Shown here one piece after another: positions 40,461 to 48,571 of a DNA stretch of 64,000 bases. Numbering within the stretch: the first letter of the stretch is position 1; every line of letters starts with the position of its first letter. The notes beneath the pieces are model-generated. The model saw nothing but the letters and a program-made list of their open reading frames with translations. It was not told the origin of the DNA and did no database searches. Made by a program: the position numbers and the translations under genes. This DNA comes from VRUE01 sp963822295 (GTDB taxonomy: Bacteria; Actinomycetota; Thermoleophilia; Solirubrobacterales; 70-9), in NCBI GenBank assembly GCA_963822295.1, contig CAWGHD010000002.1, positions 1,488,001 to 1,552,000 on the forward strand, read 5' to 3'.

Positions 40461-42071
40461 TCAGGCCAGGTTCGACTTGCGCGGGTAGACGACCTCGGGA
40501 TCGGTGAGGACGTTGACCAGCGTCGGCCGTCCGGACGCGAAGGCCCGCTCGAGTGCCGGCTTCAGCTCGCCGGGCTCGCGCACGAGGATGCCGTCGCAGC
40601 CGAGGGCCTCGACCATCTGGTCGTAGCGGGTCTCGGGCCGCAGCTCGGCGGCGACCGAGTAGCCGTAGAGGAACTTCATCGGATGGTGCTCGAGCGCCCA
40701 GATCCCGTTGTTGCCCATCACCCCGACGACGCCGAGGCCGTGGCGCGCCATCGTGTCGAACTCGATGCCGGCGAAGCCGAAGGCGCCGTCGCCGAGCAGC
40801 AGGCAGACCTGCCGGTCCGGATGGGCGATCTTGGCCCCGATCGCCTGCCCCGGCCCGGCGCCGAGGCACCCGAACGGCCCCGGGTCCATCCAGCAGCCGG
40901 GCTGATACGTGTCGATGAAGCGGCCGGCGTAGGAGACGAAGTCGCCGCCGTCGCCGACGACGATCGCGTCGCGGTCCAGGACTTCGCCCAGCTCCTTGTA
41001 TATGCGGACCGGGTGCAGGGGCGAGCGCGGGTCCTCGAGCTCCTCGCGCTCCGCGGCGCGCCTCTCCTCCTCGACGCCCTTCAACTGCTCGACCCAGGCG
41101 GCGGTGCGGCCGGGGTCCCCGGCGGCGGCCTCGCGGATCGCAGCGAGGCTCGCGGCCACGTCGCCGACCAGGTCGAGGTCCGGCAGGCGGTTCGCGGTCA
41201 GGGCGTTGGGCGCGGGGTCGAGGCGGACGATCCTGGTCTCCTCGCCGAAGCTGCCGCCGAAGCCGAGGCGGAAGTCGAGCGGGACGCCGACGACGAGCGC
41301 CACGTCGGCGCCCTTGAGGCCGGCGCCGCGGGCGCGGCTGAAGCTCAGCTCGTGGTCGGCGGGCAGGCAGCCGCGGCCGAGCCCATTGAGGAAGACCGGG
41401 ATGCCGAGCCCCTCGGCCAGGCTCTGCAGCTCGCCCTCCCCCCTGCCCCAGTAGAGGCCGGAGCCCGCCATCACGACGGGCCGCTCGGCGCCGGCCAGGA
41501 GGGCCGCCGCCTCCTCGACACCCTGCGCCGGGACGGCGTCGCCGGCCGCGGCTGCCGGGACGTCCGCATCCGCCTCGCTGAAGACCAGGTCCATCGGATA
41601 GTCGACGAAGGTCGGCCCGAAGGGGGCGGCGAGGGAGAGATCGAGCGCCGCCGCCGTGCCGGCCGCGATCCGCCCCGTGTCCCGCACCGTCTCCGCCGAC
41701 TTGACCAGCGGCTCGACCACCGGCACGTGGTCGAACTCCTGGAGCGAGCCCGAGCCCCAGCGCATCTCGGGAGCGCGCCCGCCGAGCACGCAGATCGGCG
41801 AGCAGTTGGCCTGGGCGCCGGCGATCGCGCTGACCCCGTTGGTGACGCCCGGGCCCGCGGTCAGCGCCGCGACCCCGACCCCCCGCGTCGCCTTCGCGAA
41901 CCCCTCGGCCGCGAACGCCGCGGTCTGCTCGTGGCGGACGTCGACGATCCCGATGCCCTCCTCCTTGCAGCCGTCGTAGATCGAGAACAGGTGCCCGCCG
42001 GAGAGCGTGAAGAGGTTCGTGACCCCCCGCGACTTCAAGACCTTGGCGACGACCCGCCCTCCGTGCTCCAT
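40461..42071 (-). CDS. ilvG: Thiamine-diphosphate enzyme, acetolactate-synthase-like (IlvG type)
   Basis: 536 residues. N-terminal pyrimidine-binding domain: LFTLSGGHLFSIYDGCKEEG and DVRHEQTAAFAAEG (cofactor Glu). The ThDP motif starts GDGAFGFAGIEFDTMARHG and ends GNNG. It closely follows the recalled sequence of M. tuberculosis IlvG (Rv1820) through the C-terminal NVLTDPEVVYPRKSNLA. There is no regulatory subunit or ilvB-type neighbour here, so a role outside branched-chain synthesis is possible. The ATG lies 10 nt after a TAGGCT box. Confidence 0.82.
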   Translation of the reverse strand: MEHGGRVVAKVLKSRGVTNLFTLSGGHLFSIYDGCKEEGIGIVDVRHEQTAAFAAEGFAKATRGVGVAALTAGPGVTNGVSAIAGAQANCSPICVLGGRAPEMRWGSGSLQEFDHVPVVEPLVKSAETVRDTGRIAAGTAAALDLSLAAPFGPTFVDYPMDLVFSEADADVPAAAAGDAVPAQGVEEAAALLAGAERPVVMAGSGLYWGRGEGELQSLAEGLGIPVFLNGLGRGCLPADHELSFSRARGAGLKGADVALVVGVPLDFRLGFGGSFGEETRIVRLDPAPNALTANRLPDLDLVGDVAASLAAIREAAAGDPGRTAAWVEQLKGVEEERRAAEREELEDPRSPLHPVRIYKELGEVLDRDAIVVGDGGDFVSYAGRFIDTYQPGCWMDPGPFGCLGAGPGQAIGAKIAHPDRQVCLLLGDGAFGFAGIEFDTMARHGLGVVGVMGNNGIWALEHHPMKFLYGYSVAAELRPETRYDQMVEALGCDGILVREPGELKPALERAFASGRPTLVNVLTDPEVVYPRKSNLA

Positions 42072-42081
42072 ATAAGGCAGC

Positions 42082-42087
42082 AGCCTA
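42082..42087 (-). promoter_or_regulatory. -10 box TAGGCT for the IlvG-like gene
   Basis: 10 nt before the ATG at 42071. Confidence 0.4.
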
Positions 42088-42146
42088 GGGAAGAGCCCTG
42101 TACTTCGATTTATCCTCGCCGGCGCGAGTCACGGGGGACCCCTGAG

Positions 42147-42232
42147 TGCCCGGGGCGGGATTCGAACCCGCAAGCCTCCGAAGAGGCAGCGCCTTTTAAG
42201 GGCGCCGCTTTTGCCAGTTTCGCCACCCGGGC
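42147..42232 (-). tRNA. tRNA-Leu (TAA)
   Basis: 86 nt, reverse strand. Acceptor GCCCGGG/CCCGGGC, anticodon arm GCGCC CTTAAAA GGCGC (anticodon TAA), long class II variable arm (TGCCTCTTCGGAGGC), T-arm GCGGG TTCGAAT CCCGC. CCA is not encoded. UUA is a rare codon at this GC content, so this tRNA could limit TTA-containing genes as in streptomycetes. Confidence 0.95.
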
Positions 42233-42292
42233 AGCCGGATAGTAGTCCTGGCAGGGGGATCGGGATTCCTAAATCCGCACTAAATAATCCGG

Positions 42293-42320
42293 TTGACCGC
42301 AACTACCCCGCTGCTACGGT
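42293..42320 (+). promoter_or_regulatory. Promoter of the ECF sigma/anti-sigma fusion gene
   Basis: TTGACC (42293-42298), 16-nt spacer, TACGGT (42315-42320), in an unusually AT-rich stretch. Confidence 0.5.
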
Positions 42321-42367
42321 GTCATTAGTCACAAGAGTCACGCAAACGCCTTCCCTGGAGAGATAGC

Positions 42368-43870
42368 TTGGAGGCATCCGCTCTAACACATGCCAGTCAA
42401 CGCGGACTTCTCGCCCGGCGATCCCCGCTGCTCAAACTGCAGGGCGACAGCCGCCTCGTCGCGATGGTCCGCAGCGGCAACGCCGGCGCCTTCGAGATCA
42501 TCGTCGACCGCTACCAGGGCAGGCTGCTCGGCTTCTGCCGTCAGATGCTCGGCTCCACCGAGGATGCCGAGGACGTTCTGCAGGAGGTCTTCGTCAACTC
42601 GTACCGGGCGATGCTCGCCGACGATCGCGACATCAACCTGCGGCCGTGGCTCTACAGGATCGCCCGTAACCGCTGTCTGAACCACCTGCGCAAACCGACC
42701 GCCGACTCGCAGGAATCGATGGACATGGTGCCGATGGTCGAGGCCGGCTCGACCGCCGAGAAGGTTCACAACCGGGAGGAGTTCCGCCAGCTCCTCACCG
42801 ACGTCAGCAAGCTTCCCGAGACCCAGCGCTCGGCACTTCTCCTGCGTGAGATGGACGCGATGACCTACGAGGAAATCGCGCATGCGATGGACACCAGCGT
42901 CCCCTCGGTCAAGTCGCTCCTGGTCCGCGCCCGGATCTCCCTCGCCGAGGCGAGCCAGGCCCGCCTGCTGACCTGCGGCGAGGTCCGGCTCGAGTTGGCC
43001 GAGGCGGCCGAGGGCCTGCGCAAGGTCTCCGGCCCGGTCCGCCGCCACGTGCGCGACTGCGACGAGTGCTCCGACTTCCGCTCCCAGGTCCGCACCAACG
43101 ACAAGGTCCTGGCGGCGCTCTTCCCGGCCGGGCCGCTGCTCGCGCTCAAGGGCTTCATCGCCGGCAAGCTCGGCTTCGGCGGGGCTTCCGCGGGCGGCGC
43201 CGGAGCGGGCGCCGCAGGAGCGGGTGCCGGCGGGGCCGCGACCGGCGCGGTCAGTGGCGTCGGCGCAGCACTCGGGGGCGGAGGCGCCGCAGGGGGAATC
43301 GGCGCGGTGGGCGGAGCGGTCGGAGCGAAGGCGGTCGCCGGCGTGGTGACCGCCGCCGTCCTCACGGCCGGCGCGGTCGAGGTCAAGCACCAGGTCGAAC
43401 CGAGCTCCAGCAACCAGGCCGCCCCGCTCGTCCGCGAAGCGCCGAGGCAGCCCGCCGTCGCCAGCGCCCATCCGGCCCAGGCAGCGCCCGCGCCGGTCGT
43501 CACGGCCACCACCCAGACCGCCGAGCCGCCCGCCGCCGAGCCCGTTCCGACGGCGGAACCCGAGCCGGTCCACGCCCCGCCGGAGCCGGCGACGCCCGCC
43601 ACCGACGCGGCGGACCAGTCCTCCACCGTCCCGGTCGTCGAGACCGGCGACGCCAACGCGACCAAACCTCAGACGACCGCGGTCACCGACGCCGAGCCGC
43701 AGGACGGGACCACGGCGAGCGGCGGCACCCTCGTCGTCACGGTCGGCGGCACGAACCCGCCCGCCGAAGAAGCCGCCCCGCCGGCCGAATCCCCGCCGCC
43801 GAGCGAACCGCCCGCAAGCGGCGAATCGCCCACGGAACCGCCTCCCCCGCCGGCCCCGACGGAACCGTAG
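42368..43870 (+). CDS. ECF sigma factor fused to zinc-binding anti-sigma and membrane domain
   Basis: 500 residues, TTG start with GGAGAG 6-7 nt upstream. Sigma region 2: AFEIIVDRYQGRLLGFCRQML, DAEDVLQEVFVNSYRAM, RPWLYRIARNRCLNHLRKP. Region 4: LPETQRSALLLREMDAMTYE followed by EIAHAMDTSVPSVKSLLVRARISL. Directly after it comes an anti-sigma zinc finger (RRHVRDCDEC: His-x3-Cys-x2-Cys). A Gly/Ala-rich stretch with a hydrophobic segment (AVAGVVTAAVLTAGAVEV) and a 130-residue Pro/Ala/Glu tail, probably external, finish the protein. This resembles ECF classes with fused C-terminal regulators; release would need proteolysis or a conformational change. Confidence 0.85.
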   Translation: MEASALTHASQRGLLARRSPLLKLQGDSRLVAMVRSGNAGAFEIIVDRYQGRLLGFCRQMLGSTEDAEDVLQEVFVNSYRAMLADDRDINLRPWLYRIARNRCLNHLRKPTADSQESMDMVPMVEAGSTAEKVHNREEFRQLLTDVSKLPETQRSALLLREMDAMTYEEIAHAMDTSVPSVKSLLVRARISLAEASQARLLTCGEVRLELAEAAEGLRKVSGPVRRHVRDCDECSDFRSQVRTNDKVLAALFPAGPLLALKGFIAGKLGFGGASAGGAGAGAAGAGAGGAATGAVSGVGAALGGGGAAGGIGAVGGAVGAKAVAGVVTAAVLTAGAVEVKHQVEPSSSNQAAPLVREAPRQPAVASAHPAQAAPAPVVTATTQTAEPPAAEPVPTAEPEPVHAPPEPATPATDAADQSSTVPVVETGDANATKPQTTAVTDAEPQDGTTASGGTLVVTVGGTNPPAEEAAPPAESPPPSEPPASGESPTEPPPPPAPTEP

Positions 43871-43896
43871 CCCGCCCCGCCGGCGACCAGCTTCTC

Positions 43897-43921
43897 TCGG
43901 CCTCTCCCTAGGAGAGGCCGA
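43897..43921. terminator. Bidirectional hairpin between convergent genes
   Basis: TCGGCCTCTCC, loop CTA, GGAGAGGCCGA: perfect 11-bp stem. The loop is the stop codon of the R2-like gene. No T-tract, so termination efficiency is uncertain. Confidence 0.5.
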
Positions 43922-44819
43922 TCACTTTGAGGCGCCGCATCAGGCTGGTGCCCGCGAACTGCCGCGTGTCGGCGAGCGAGTAGCCGAACAGCTCCCAATC
44001 GTCGCCCTCCGGCGCCCAGGGCGGCGTCAGCACCTTGTCGGCGACCGGCAGGACCTCCTCCAGGGTGCTCTGGATCGCCCGCTTGTAGCGCTCGTCCTCG
44101 TTCGCCTTTTCGCGCAGGAAGACGGAGCCGAAGGCGACATGGCGGTGCTCGTCGCGGGCGACGTTCTGGAAGCCCTCGACGAAGGCCGGCAGCGTCCCCT
44201 CGCTTTCGTTGTAGTCCATGATGAAGTGCTGTCCGGTGAGGGCCAGCATCCCCTCGATGACCATGTGGTAGATCGTCACCGCCTCGACCAGCGCCTCGGT
44301 GTCCTCGGGCTCGACCGAGAGCCGGTCGGTGCGCTGTTTGAGCATCCCGTCGAAGAGCCGCCCGAAGTCCTCGTTCAGGTGCTGCGCGGTCTCGGAGAGC
44401 ATCTGCGAGAGCTGGTCGGACTCGAGCACGCCGACCTCGCGGTAGAAGCGCTCGAAGAAGCGGACGTGGCGCGCCTCGTCGGCGATCTGGGTGCAGAGGA
44501 AGATCTTCTGGTCCTCGGTCGGGGCCGCTCGCATGATCGGCCCCAGCTCCTCGGCCACCTTCTGCTCGCCGATGAAGAAGGCCGAGAGCCCGTACATGCG
44601 CTGGAAGCGCTCCTCCTCGGGGATCCGCTCGTTCCAGTCCTCGCGATCGCGGGTGAAGTCGAGCTCCTGGGTCTGCCACTGCTGGCGCTCCCAGAGCAGG
44701 TAGAGCTCCTCGTAGGTGAGCAGCTTCACCTCCGCCGTCCGGTCGGCCGCCTCCATCAGGGCCGGGTCGGCGGTCGCCTGGAAGTCGGCCCGCTCGGTCC
44801 TCGACTGGGTGCCGGTCAT
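43908..44819 (-). CDS. R2-like di-iron (ferritin-superfamily) protein
   Basis: 303 residues, all-helical. Metal ligands fit the R2 pattern: Glu in FIGEQKVAEEL, Glu and His in DEARHVRFF, Glu in VIEGMLAL, and Glu plus His in VARDEHRHVAFG. Similar proteins are annotated as ribonucleotide reductase beta or R2-like ligand-binding oxidases. There is no nrdA in the window and no Tyr can be assigned confidently as a radical site, so an oxidase role is at least as likely. It overlaps the upstream metallo-hydrolase gene by one base (TGATG). Confidence 0.72.
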   Translation of the reverse strand: MTGTQSRTERADFQATADPALMEAADRTAEVKLLTYEELYLLWERQQWQTQELDFTRDREDWNERIPEEERFQRMYGLSAFFIGEQKVAEELGPIMRAAPTEDQKIFLCTQIADEARHVRFFERFYREVGVLESDQLSQMLSETAQHLNEDFGRLFDGMLKQRTDRLSVEPEDTEALVEAVTIYHMVIEGMLALTGQHFIMDYNESEGTLPAFVEGFQNVARDEHRHVAFGSVFLREKANEDERYKRAIQSTLEEVLPVADKVLTPPWAPEGDDWELFGYSLADTRQFAGTSLMRRLKVIGLS

Positions 44820-45529
44820 CAGACCGCGTGGCTCTCGCCGGGGGCCAGCACGACCACCTTCGAGGAGGTCTTCGACTCGACCTCCTCCTTGAACGCCGCG
44901 GAGTCGATCTCGATCGGCGGGAAGGTGTCGAAGTGCATCGGGATCACCGTCCCGGCGCCGACCATCTCGGCGGCGACCACACCGTCATGGCGGTCCATCG
45001 TGTAATGACCCCCGACCGGAAGCAGGGCGACGTCGACCGGGTTTCGCTCGGCGATCAGCTTCATGTCGCTGAACAGGCAGGTGTCGCCGGCGTGGTAGAC
45101 GGTCACGCCGCCGAGGTTGATCAGCAGCCCCGTCGCCGCGCCGATCGCCGTTCCGTGCTCGGCGCTGAACGGGGACTCTTCGGAGCCGGGCAGGGTGCTC
45201 GTGTGCCAGGCGGGGACGAGCTTGACCCAGCCCCAGTCGAACTCGACGGTGCCGCCGAGGTTCGGGTCGCTGACCTCCACCCCGCGCGCCTCGAGCCATT
45301 TGGCGAGCTCGACGATCGCGACGCAGTGAGCGCCGGTGCGCTTGGCGACCGGGACCGCGTCGGCCATGTGGTCGGCGTGGCCGTGGCTGACGACGATATG
45401 GGTCGGGTCGACCTCCTCGGCCGTCGCCACGGCGGACGGGTTGTTGGGCTTGAGGAACGGGTCGACCAGGACTGTCGTCTCCCCCTCGCTCAGCTCGAAG
45501 CACGAATGCCCGTGGAACTTGATCTCCAT
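44819..45529 (-). CDS. UPF0173-type metal-dependent hydrolase (metallo-beta-lactamase fold)
   Basis: 236 residues. MEIKFHGHSCFELSEG followed by VLVDPFL is the hallmark opening. Metal motif SHGHADHMADAVP (HxHxDH) is complete, followed by VPAWHTS, VYHAGDTCLFSDM and PMHFDTFP. These proteins are cytosolic hydrolases of unknown substrate (YtkL/UlaG relatives). It is part of a four-gene reverse-strand run with the R2-like protein downstream. Confidence 0.85.
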   Translation of the reverse strand: MEIKFHGHSCFELSEGETTVLVDPFLKPNNPSAVATAEEVDPTHIVVSHGHADHMADAVPVAKRTGAHCVAIVELAKWLEARGVEVSDPNLGGTVEFDWGWVKLVPAWHTSTLPGSEESPFSAEHGTAIGAATGLLINLGGVTVYHAGDTCLFSDMKLIAERNPVDVALLPVGGHYTMDRHDGVVAAEMVGAGTVIPMHFDTFPPIEIDSAAFKEEVESKTSSKVVVLAPGESHAV

Positions 45530-45533
45530 CGCT

Positions 45534-45863
45534 TCAGTCCTCTCCTTGCGGGTCCTGGGTCTCGGTCATCTCCCCGTGCAATGCCCAGCCGACCGTCACC
45601 CCGACCATCATCGCCATCCGCGCCTCTTCGGCGAGCAGCGAGTTGACGGCGGCGATCCGCTCCTCGGGGTCGGGGGCGGTCGCTGCCTTCAGGGCCTCGG
45701 CCTGGTGCGACTCGCCGAACCAGCCGCCCTCGGCGAGGGCGGTGGCGAGCACGCGCTGGAGCTGCGGCGCGGCCCTCGAGACGATCTGCTCGGCTTCCGA
45801 GAAGCGCTCGGAGTCGGTCAGTCGCTCGATCGCGGCCTCGAGCCGCTCGTCGCCGGGGGACAT
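45534..45863 (-). CDS. Conserved small hypothetical protein
   Basis: 109 residues, helical and acidic (SEAEQIVSRAAPQLQRVLAT, AVNSLLAEEARMAMMVGVTV). A TAGGCT box lies 7 nt before the ATG, so it likely heads the transcript that continues into the metallo-hydrolase (4 nt apart) and the R2-like gene. No family recognised. Confidence 0.6.
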   Translation of the reverse strand: MSPGDERLEAAIERLTDSERFSEAEQIVSRAAPQLQRVLATALAEGGWFGESHQAEALKAATAPDPEERIAAVNSLLAEEARMAMMVGVTVGWALHGEMTETQDPQGED

Positions 45864-45870
45864 TGGTGGC

Positions 45871-45876
45871 AGCCTA
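45871..45876 (-). promoter_or_regulatory. -10 box TAGGCT for the gene starting at 45863
   Basis: 7 nt before the ATG; it lies directly against the stop of the rhomboid gene. Confidence 0.5.
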
Positions 45877-46638
45877 CTTGCGGCGGGTGCCCGCGAGGAA
45901 GCCGGCGAGGCCGCCGACCAGGGCGCCGACGACGCCGGCGAAGGGGTCCGCGGTGGACTCGAAGAGCGGCAGCGCTAGCAGCACCGCGGCGGCGACCGCG
46001 ACGCCGATCCGGTCGTACTCCTGGTCGATCGCCCTGCCCGCCTCGGCGCGCCGCATCGCCCACCAGGCGGCGACCGCGCCGAGCGCCAGCGCGTTGCCGC
46101 CGGCGATCACGTCGATCTCGTCCCGGGACTCGGCGATCCCGCCGCCGGCGAGCATCCCGAGCGCGCCGGCGGCGAGCAGCAGGATGGCGGTGGCCGCCGT
46201 CCCGAGGCGGCGCTCGAGGCCGGCCCCGAAGATCGCCAGGGCGATGGCGACCACGAACAGGTAGCCGACGTCGACGTAGGCGAAGGAGGCGGTCAGATAC
46301 CGCCACCACTCGCCGTCGAAGGGGATGATCAGGCCGCCGAAGGTCGACAGCGGGTCGCCGCTCGCCTTCTGCAGGAGCAGAAGGGCGGCCGAGCCGAGGA
46401 TCACCGCCAGCGTCGCGTAGGGCCTTTCGGCCCCCTCGCCGTCGCCCTGGCGCAGCATCGCGAATACCCGCCGGCCGCCCGCGCGGCGGCCTGGCTTGGC
46501 CTCCAGCGCGTCGCCCCGGCGCTCGAGCTTCGGCGCCCGCTTGCGCAGCCGCGCGCCGCAGTAGGGGCACTCGGTGACGTAGGGACTGACCTCGGACCCG
46601 CAGTTCTTGCAGATGACCCGGAGCTCAGTCTCGCTCAT
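45874..46638 (-). CDS. Zinc-ribbon rhomboid-family membrane protein lacking the catalytic dyad
   Basis: 254 residues, ATG 6 nt after a TATCCT box. A zinc ribbon opens the protein (CKNCGSEVSPYVTECPYCGAR). After a basic linker come six membrane helices with rhomboid landmarks (GEWWRYLTASFAY, GAGLERRLG, then GGNALALGAVAAWW and GALVGGLAGFLAG). In active rhomboids the fourth helix carries GxS and the sixth an AH dipeptide; here the Ser position is Ala and the His position is Leu. It is therefore predicted to be a pseudoprotease that may bind membrane substrates without cutting them. Confidence 0.7.
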   Translation of the reverse strand: MSETELRVICKNCGSEVSPYVTECPYCGARLRKRAPKLERRGDALEAKPGRRAGGRRVFAMLRQGDGEGAERPYATLAVILGSAALLLLQKASGDPLSTFGGLIIPFDGEWWRYLTASFAYVDVGYLFVVAIALAIFGAGLERRLGTAATAILLLAAGALGMLAGGGIAESRDEIDVIAGGNALALGAVAAWWAMRRAEAGRAIDQEYDRIGVAVAAAVLLALPLFESTADPFAGVVGALVGGLAGFLAGTRRK

Positions 46639-46644
46639 AGAGCG

Positions 46645-46650
46645 AGGATA
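46645..46650 (-). promoter_or_regulatory. -10 box TATCCT for the rhomboid-like gene
   Basis: 6 nt before the ATG at 46638. Confidence 0.5.
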
Positions 46651-46728
46651 ACCGCCCGGCGCGAGGCCGCTCACGCCCCCGCGCCGGTGGCATACTCCCC
46701 AAACACCCATTCTGAGGAGGAATAACGC

Positions 46729-47649
46729 GTGGCAGTCGACACCCTGATCGAGCAGAAATCGCTTCTTGCCGAGCTGGCCCCCGGCAAACGAACCCGGCTG
46801 CACCGCCTGCTCTACGAGTTCGGGCCCGGCAACGGAACCCTGATGCTGCTGCCGATCGACCAGGGCATCGAGCACGGCCCCCGCGACTTCTTCCCGAACC
46901 CCGACTCGAAGGACCCGGACTACCAGTTCCGCCTCGCCGCCGAGGCGGGATACTCGGCCCTCGCCTGCCAGATCGGGATGGCCAGCAAGTACTACCCGGA
47001 CTACGCGGGCCGGGTGCCGCTGATCCTCAAGGTCAACGGCAAGACCGACATCCCCTCCTCCGCCAAGGCCTTCTCGAGCTGCAACGCCGGCGTCGAGGAC
47101 GCCGTGCGGCTCGGCGCCGACGCGGTCGGCTACACGCTCTACGTCGGCTCGCCGCGCCAGGACGAGGACCTCGCCCAGCTGCGCCGGGTGCGCGAGGACT
47201 GCGACCGCTTCGGGATGCCGCTGGTGATCTGGTCCTACCCGCGTGGCGAGGCGATCGACGCCAAGGGCGGCGCCGGCTCGTTCTACGCGATCGACTACGC
47301 GGCGCGGATGGCGATGGAGATGGGCGCCGACGTGGTCAAGCTCAACATGCCGAAGATCGACCCCGAGAAGGACAAGGACGCCCAGGCGCCCTACAACGAG
47401 ATGGAGGTCAGCCAGGCGGAGGCGATCCAGCACTGCGTCGCCTCGGCCGGTCGGGCGCTGGTCGTCCTCTCGGGCGGCTCCAAGGTCGACGACGAGACCG
47501 TCCTGCAGAACACCCGCGACGTCATGCAGGCGGGCGGCTCCGGCGTGATCTTCGGCCGCAACGTCTGGCAGCGCGAGTGGAGCGAGGCGCTCGAGATCGT
47601 CGGCCAGATCAAAGAGACGCTCGTCTCCAGCGTCAGCCGCACTCCGTAG
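46729..47649 (+). CDS. fbaB: Class I fructose-bisphosphate aldolase (FbaB/DhnA type)
   Basis: 306 residues with a GTG start behind AGGAGG at 8-nt spacing, one of the best ribosome sites in the window. Landmarks: LLPIDQGIEHGPRDFF, LILKVNGKTD, AVGYTLYVGSPRQ, LVIWSYPRGEAI, GADVVKLNMPK (Schiff-base Lys), VVLSGGSKVDDE and GVIFGRNVWQRE. It cleaves fructose-1,6-bisphosphate to DHAP and glyceraldehyde-3-phosphate in the cytosol. The strong translation signal fits a highly expressed glycolytic enzyme. Confidence 0.9.
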   Translation: MAVDTLIEQKSLLAELAPGKRTRLHRLLYEFGPGNGTLMLLPIDQGIEHGPRDFFPNPDSKDPDYQFRLAAEAGYSALACQIGMASKYYPDYAGRVPLILKVNGKTDIPSSAKAFSSCNAGVEDAVRLGADAVGYTLYVGSPRQDEDLAQLRRVREDCDRFGMPLVIWSYPRGEAIDAKGGAGSFYAIDYAARMAMEMGADVVKLNMPKIDPEKDKDAQAPYNEMEVSQAEAIQHCVASAGRALVVLSGGSKVDDETVLQNTRDVMQAGGSGVIFGRNVWQREWSEALEIVGQIKETLVSSVSRTP

Positions 47650-47689
47650 CGCGGGGGTGGGTGGCGAAAGTCTCGCGCCTTGAGCTGAG

Positions 47690-48196
47690 ATGAGGGGTGG
47701 TTCGATCGGCAGTGTCCTGCTGCTGATCATCGTCGCGCTCGTCGTCCTGCGCCCCTGGGAGGACGCCCGAGGGGCCGCCGAGGACCCGGCGACCGCGGTG
47801 GTCGAGGTGGTCAGGGCGGTCGACGGCGACACGATCGAAGTCGAGCTCGACGGGGAGCGGGAGGACGTACGGCTGATCGGGGTGGACACGCCGGAGACGG
47901 TCGCGCCCGGGCAGCCGGTGGAGTGCTTCGGGGAGCAGGCCTCGGCCTTCACCCACAGCGTCCTCGACGGCCGCACCGCCCGCCTGCGCTTCGGAGTCGA
48001 GCGGCGCGATGTCTACGGCCGCCTGCTCGCCTACGCCCACCGGGGCCGCCTCTTCGTCAACGCGGCCCTCGTCCGGCGGGGGCTCGCCCGCACCCTGACG
48101 ATCCCGCCCAACGACCGCTTCGCGCCCCTATTCCGCCGCCTCGAGTTGAAGGCGGGCCGTGCCGCCCGAGGCCTCTGGGGCGCCTGCCGGCCGTGA
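47690..48196 (+). CDS. Thermonuclease (SNase-like), membrane-anchored or secreted
   Basis: 168 residues. An N-terminal hydrophobic segment (IGSVLLLIIVALVVL) leads to an SNase OB-fold. Catalytic and calcium-binding positions are present: VDGDTIEVEL, VRLIGVDTPE (Arg and Glu), RRDVYGRLLAYAH (Arg), FVNAALVRRGLAR and the closing LKAGRAARGLWGAC. It degrades DNA or RNA outside the cytoplasm. Two cysteines (ECFGEQA and GACRP) could form a disulphide. Confidence 0.88.
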   Translation: MRGGSIGSVLLLIIVALVVLRPWEDARGAAEDPATAVVEVVRAVDGDTIEVELDGEREDVRLIGVDTPETVAPGQPVECFGEQASAFTHSVLDGRTARLRFGVERRDVYGRLLAYAHRGRLFVNAALVRRGLARTLTIPPNDRFAPLFRRLELKAGRAARGLWGACRP

Positions 48197-48284
48197 GCCT
48201 CGTGTGACCCTTGCCACATTCTTTCCCTGCAAACGCCCATGAGGCTTTGCTACGGTCCTCCGCGGCCCCCCGGGGGCCGTTCCC

Positions 48285-48524
48285 ATGCGAATGAGACAGA
48301 GCATCTCCCAGTTCGAGACGGCCTTCGAGCAGGAGACATCACTCGAGCGCCGGCGCCGCGAGCAATTGCGCCGCCGGGCCGCCAACCGCTCACGCGCGCG
48401 CCGCATCACGCGGACCGAGCAGCAGAGCAAGGTCCGCTTCAGCGTGCTCGCGGTCTGCCTCACGGTGACCGTGATCGTCGTCGTCGTCGCCATGTTCGAG
48501 GCGCTCGCCTTCCTGATGGCCTAG
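48285..48524 (+). CDS. Small basic single-span membrane protein
   Basis: 79 residues. A highly basic cytosolic half (RRRREQLRRRAANRSRARRI) is followed by one membrane helix (FSVLAVCLTVTVIVVVVAMF) and a short tail. TACGGT (48251-48256) could be its -10. A GC-rich imperfect hairpin (around 48262-48279) lies in the leader between promoter and ATG. No family recognised. Confidence 0.55.
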   Translation: MRMRQSISQFETAFEQETSLERRRREQLRRRAANRSRARRITRTEQQSKVRFSVLAVCLTVTVIVVVVAMFEALAFLMA

Positions 48525-48556
48525 TGACCGGCCCTCGCCGGACAGCCTCGGTTGAA

Positions 48557-48562
48557 TAGACT
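48557..48562 (+). promoter_or_regulatory. -10 box TAGACT for the gene starting at 48572
   Basis: 9 nt before the ATG. Confidence 0.45.
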
Positions 48563-48571
48563 CGCGCGCCG

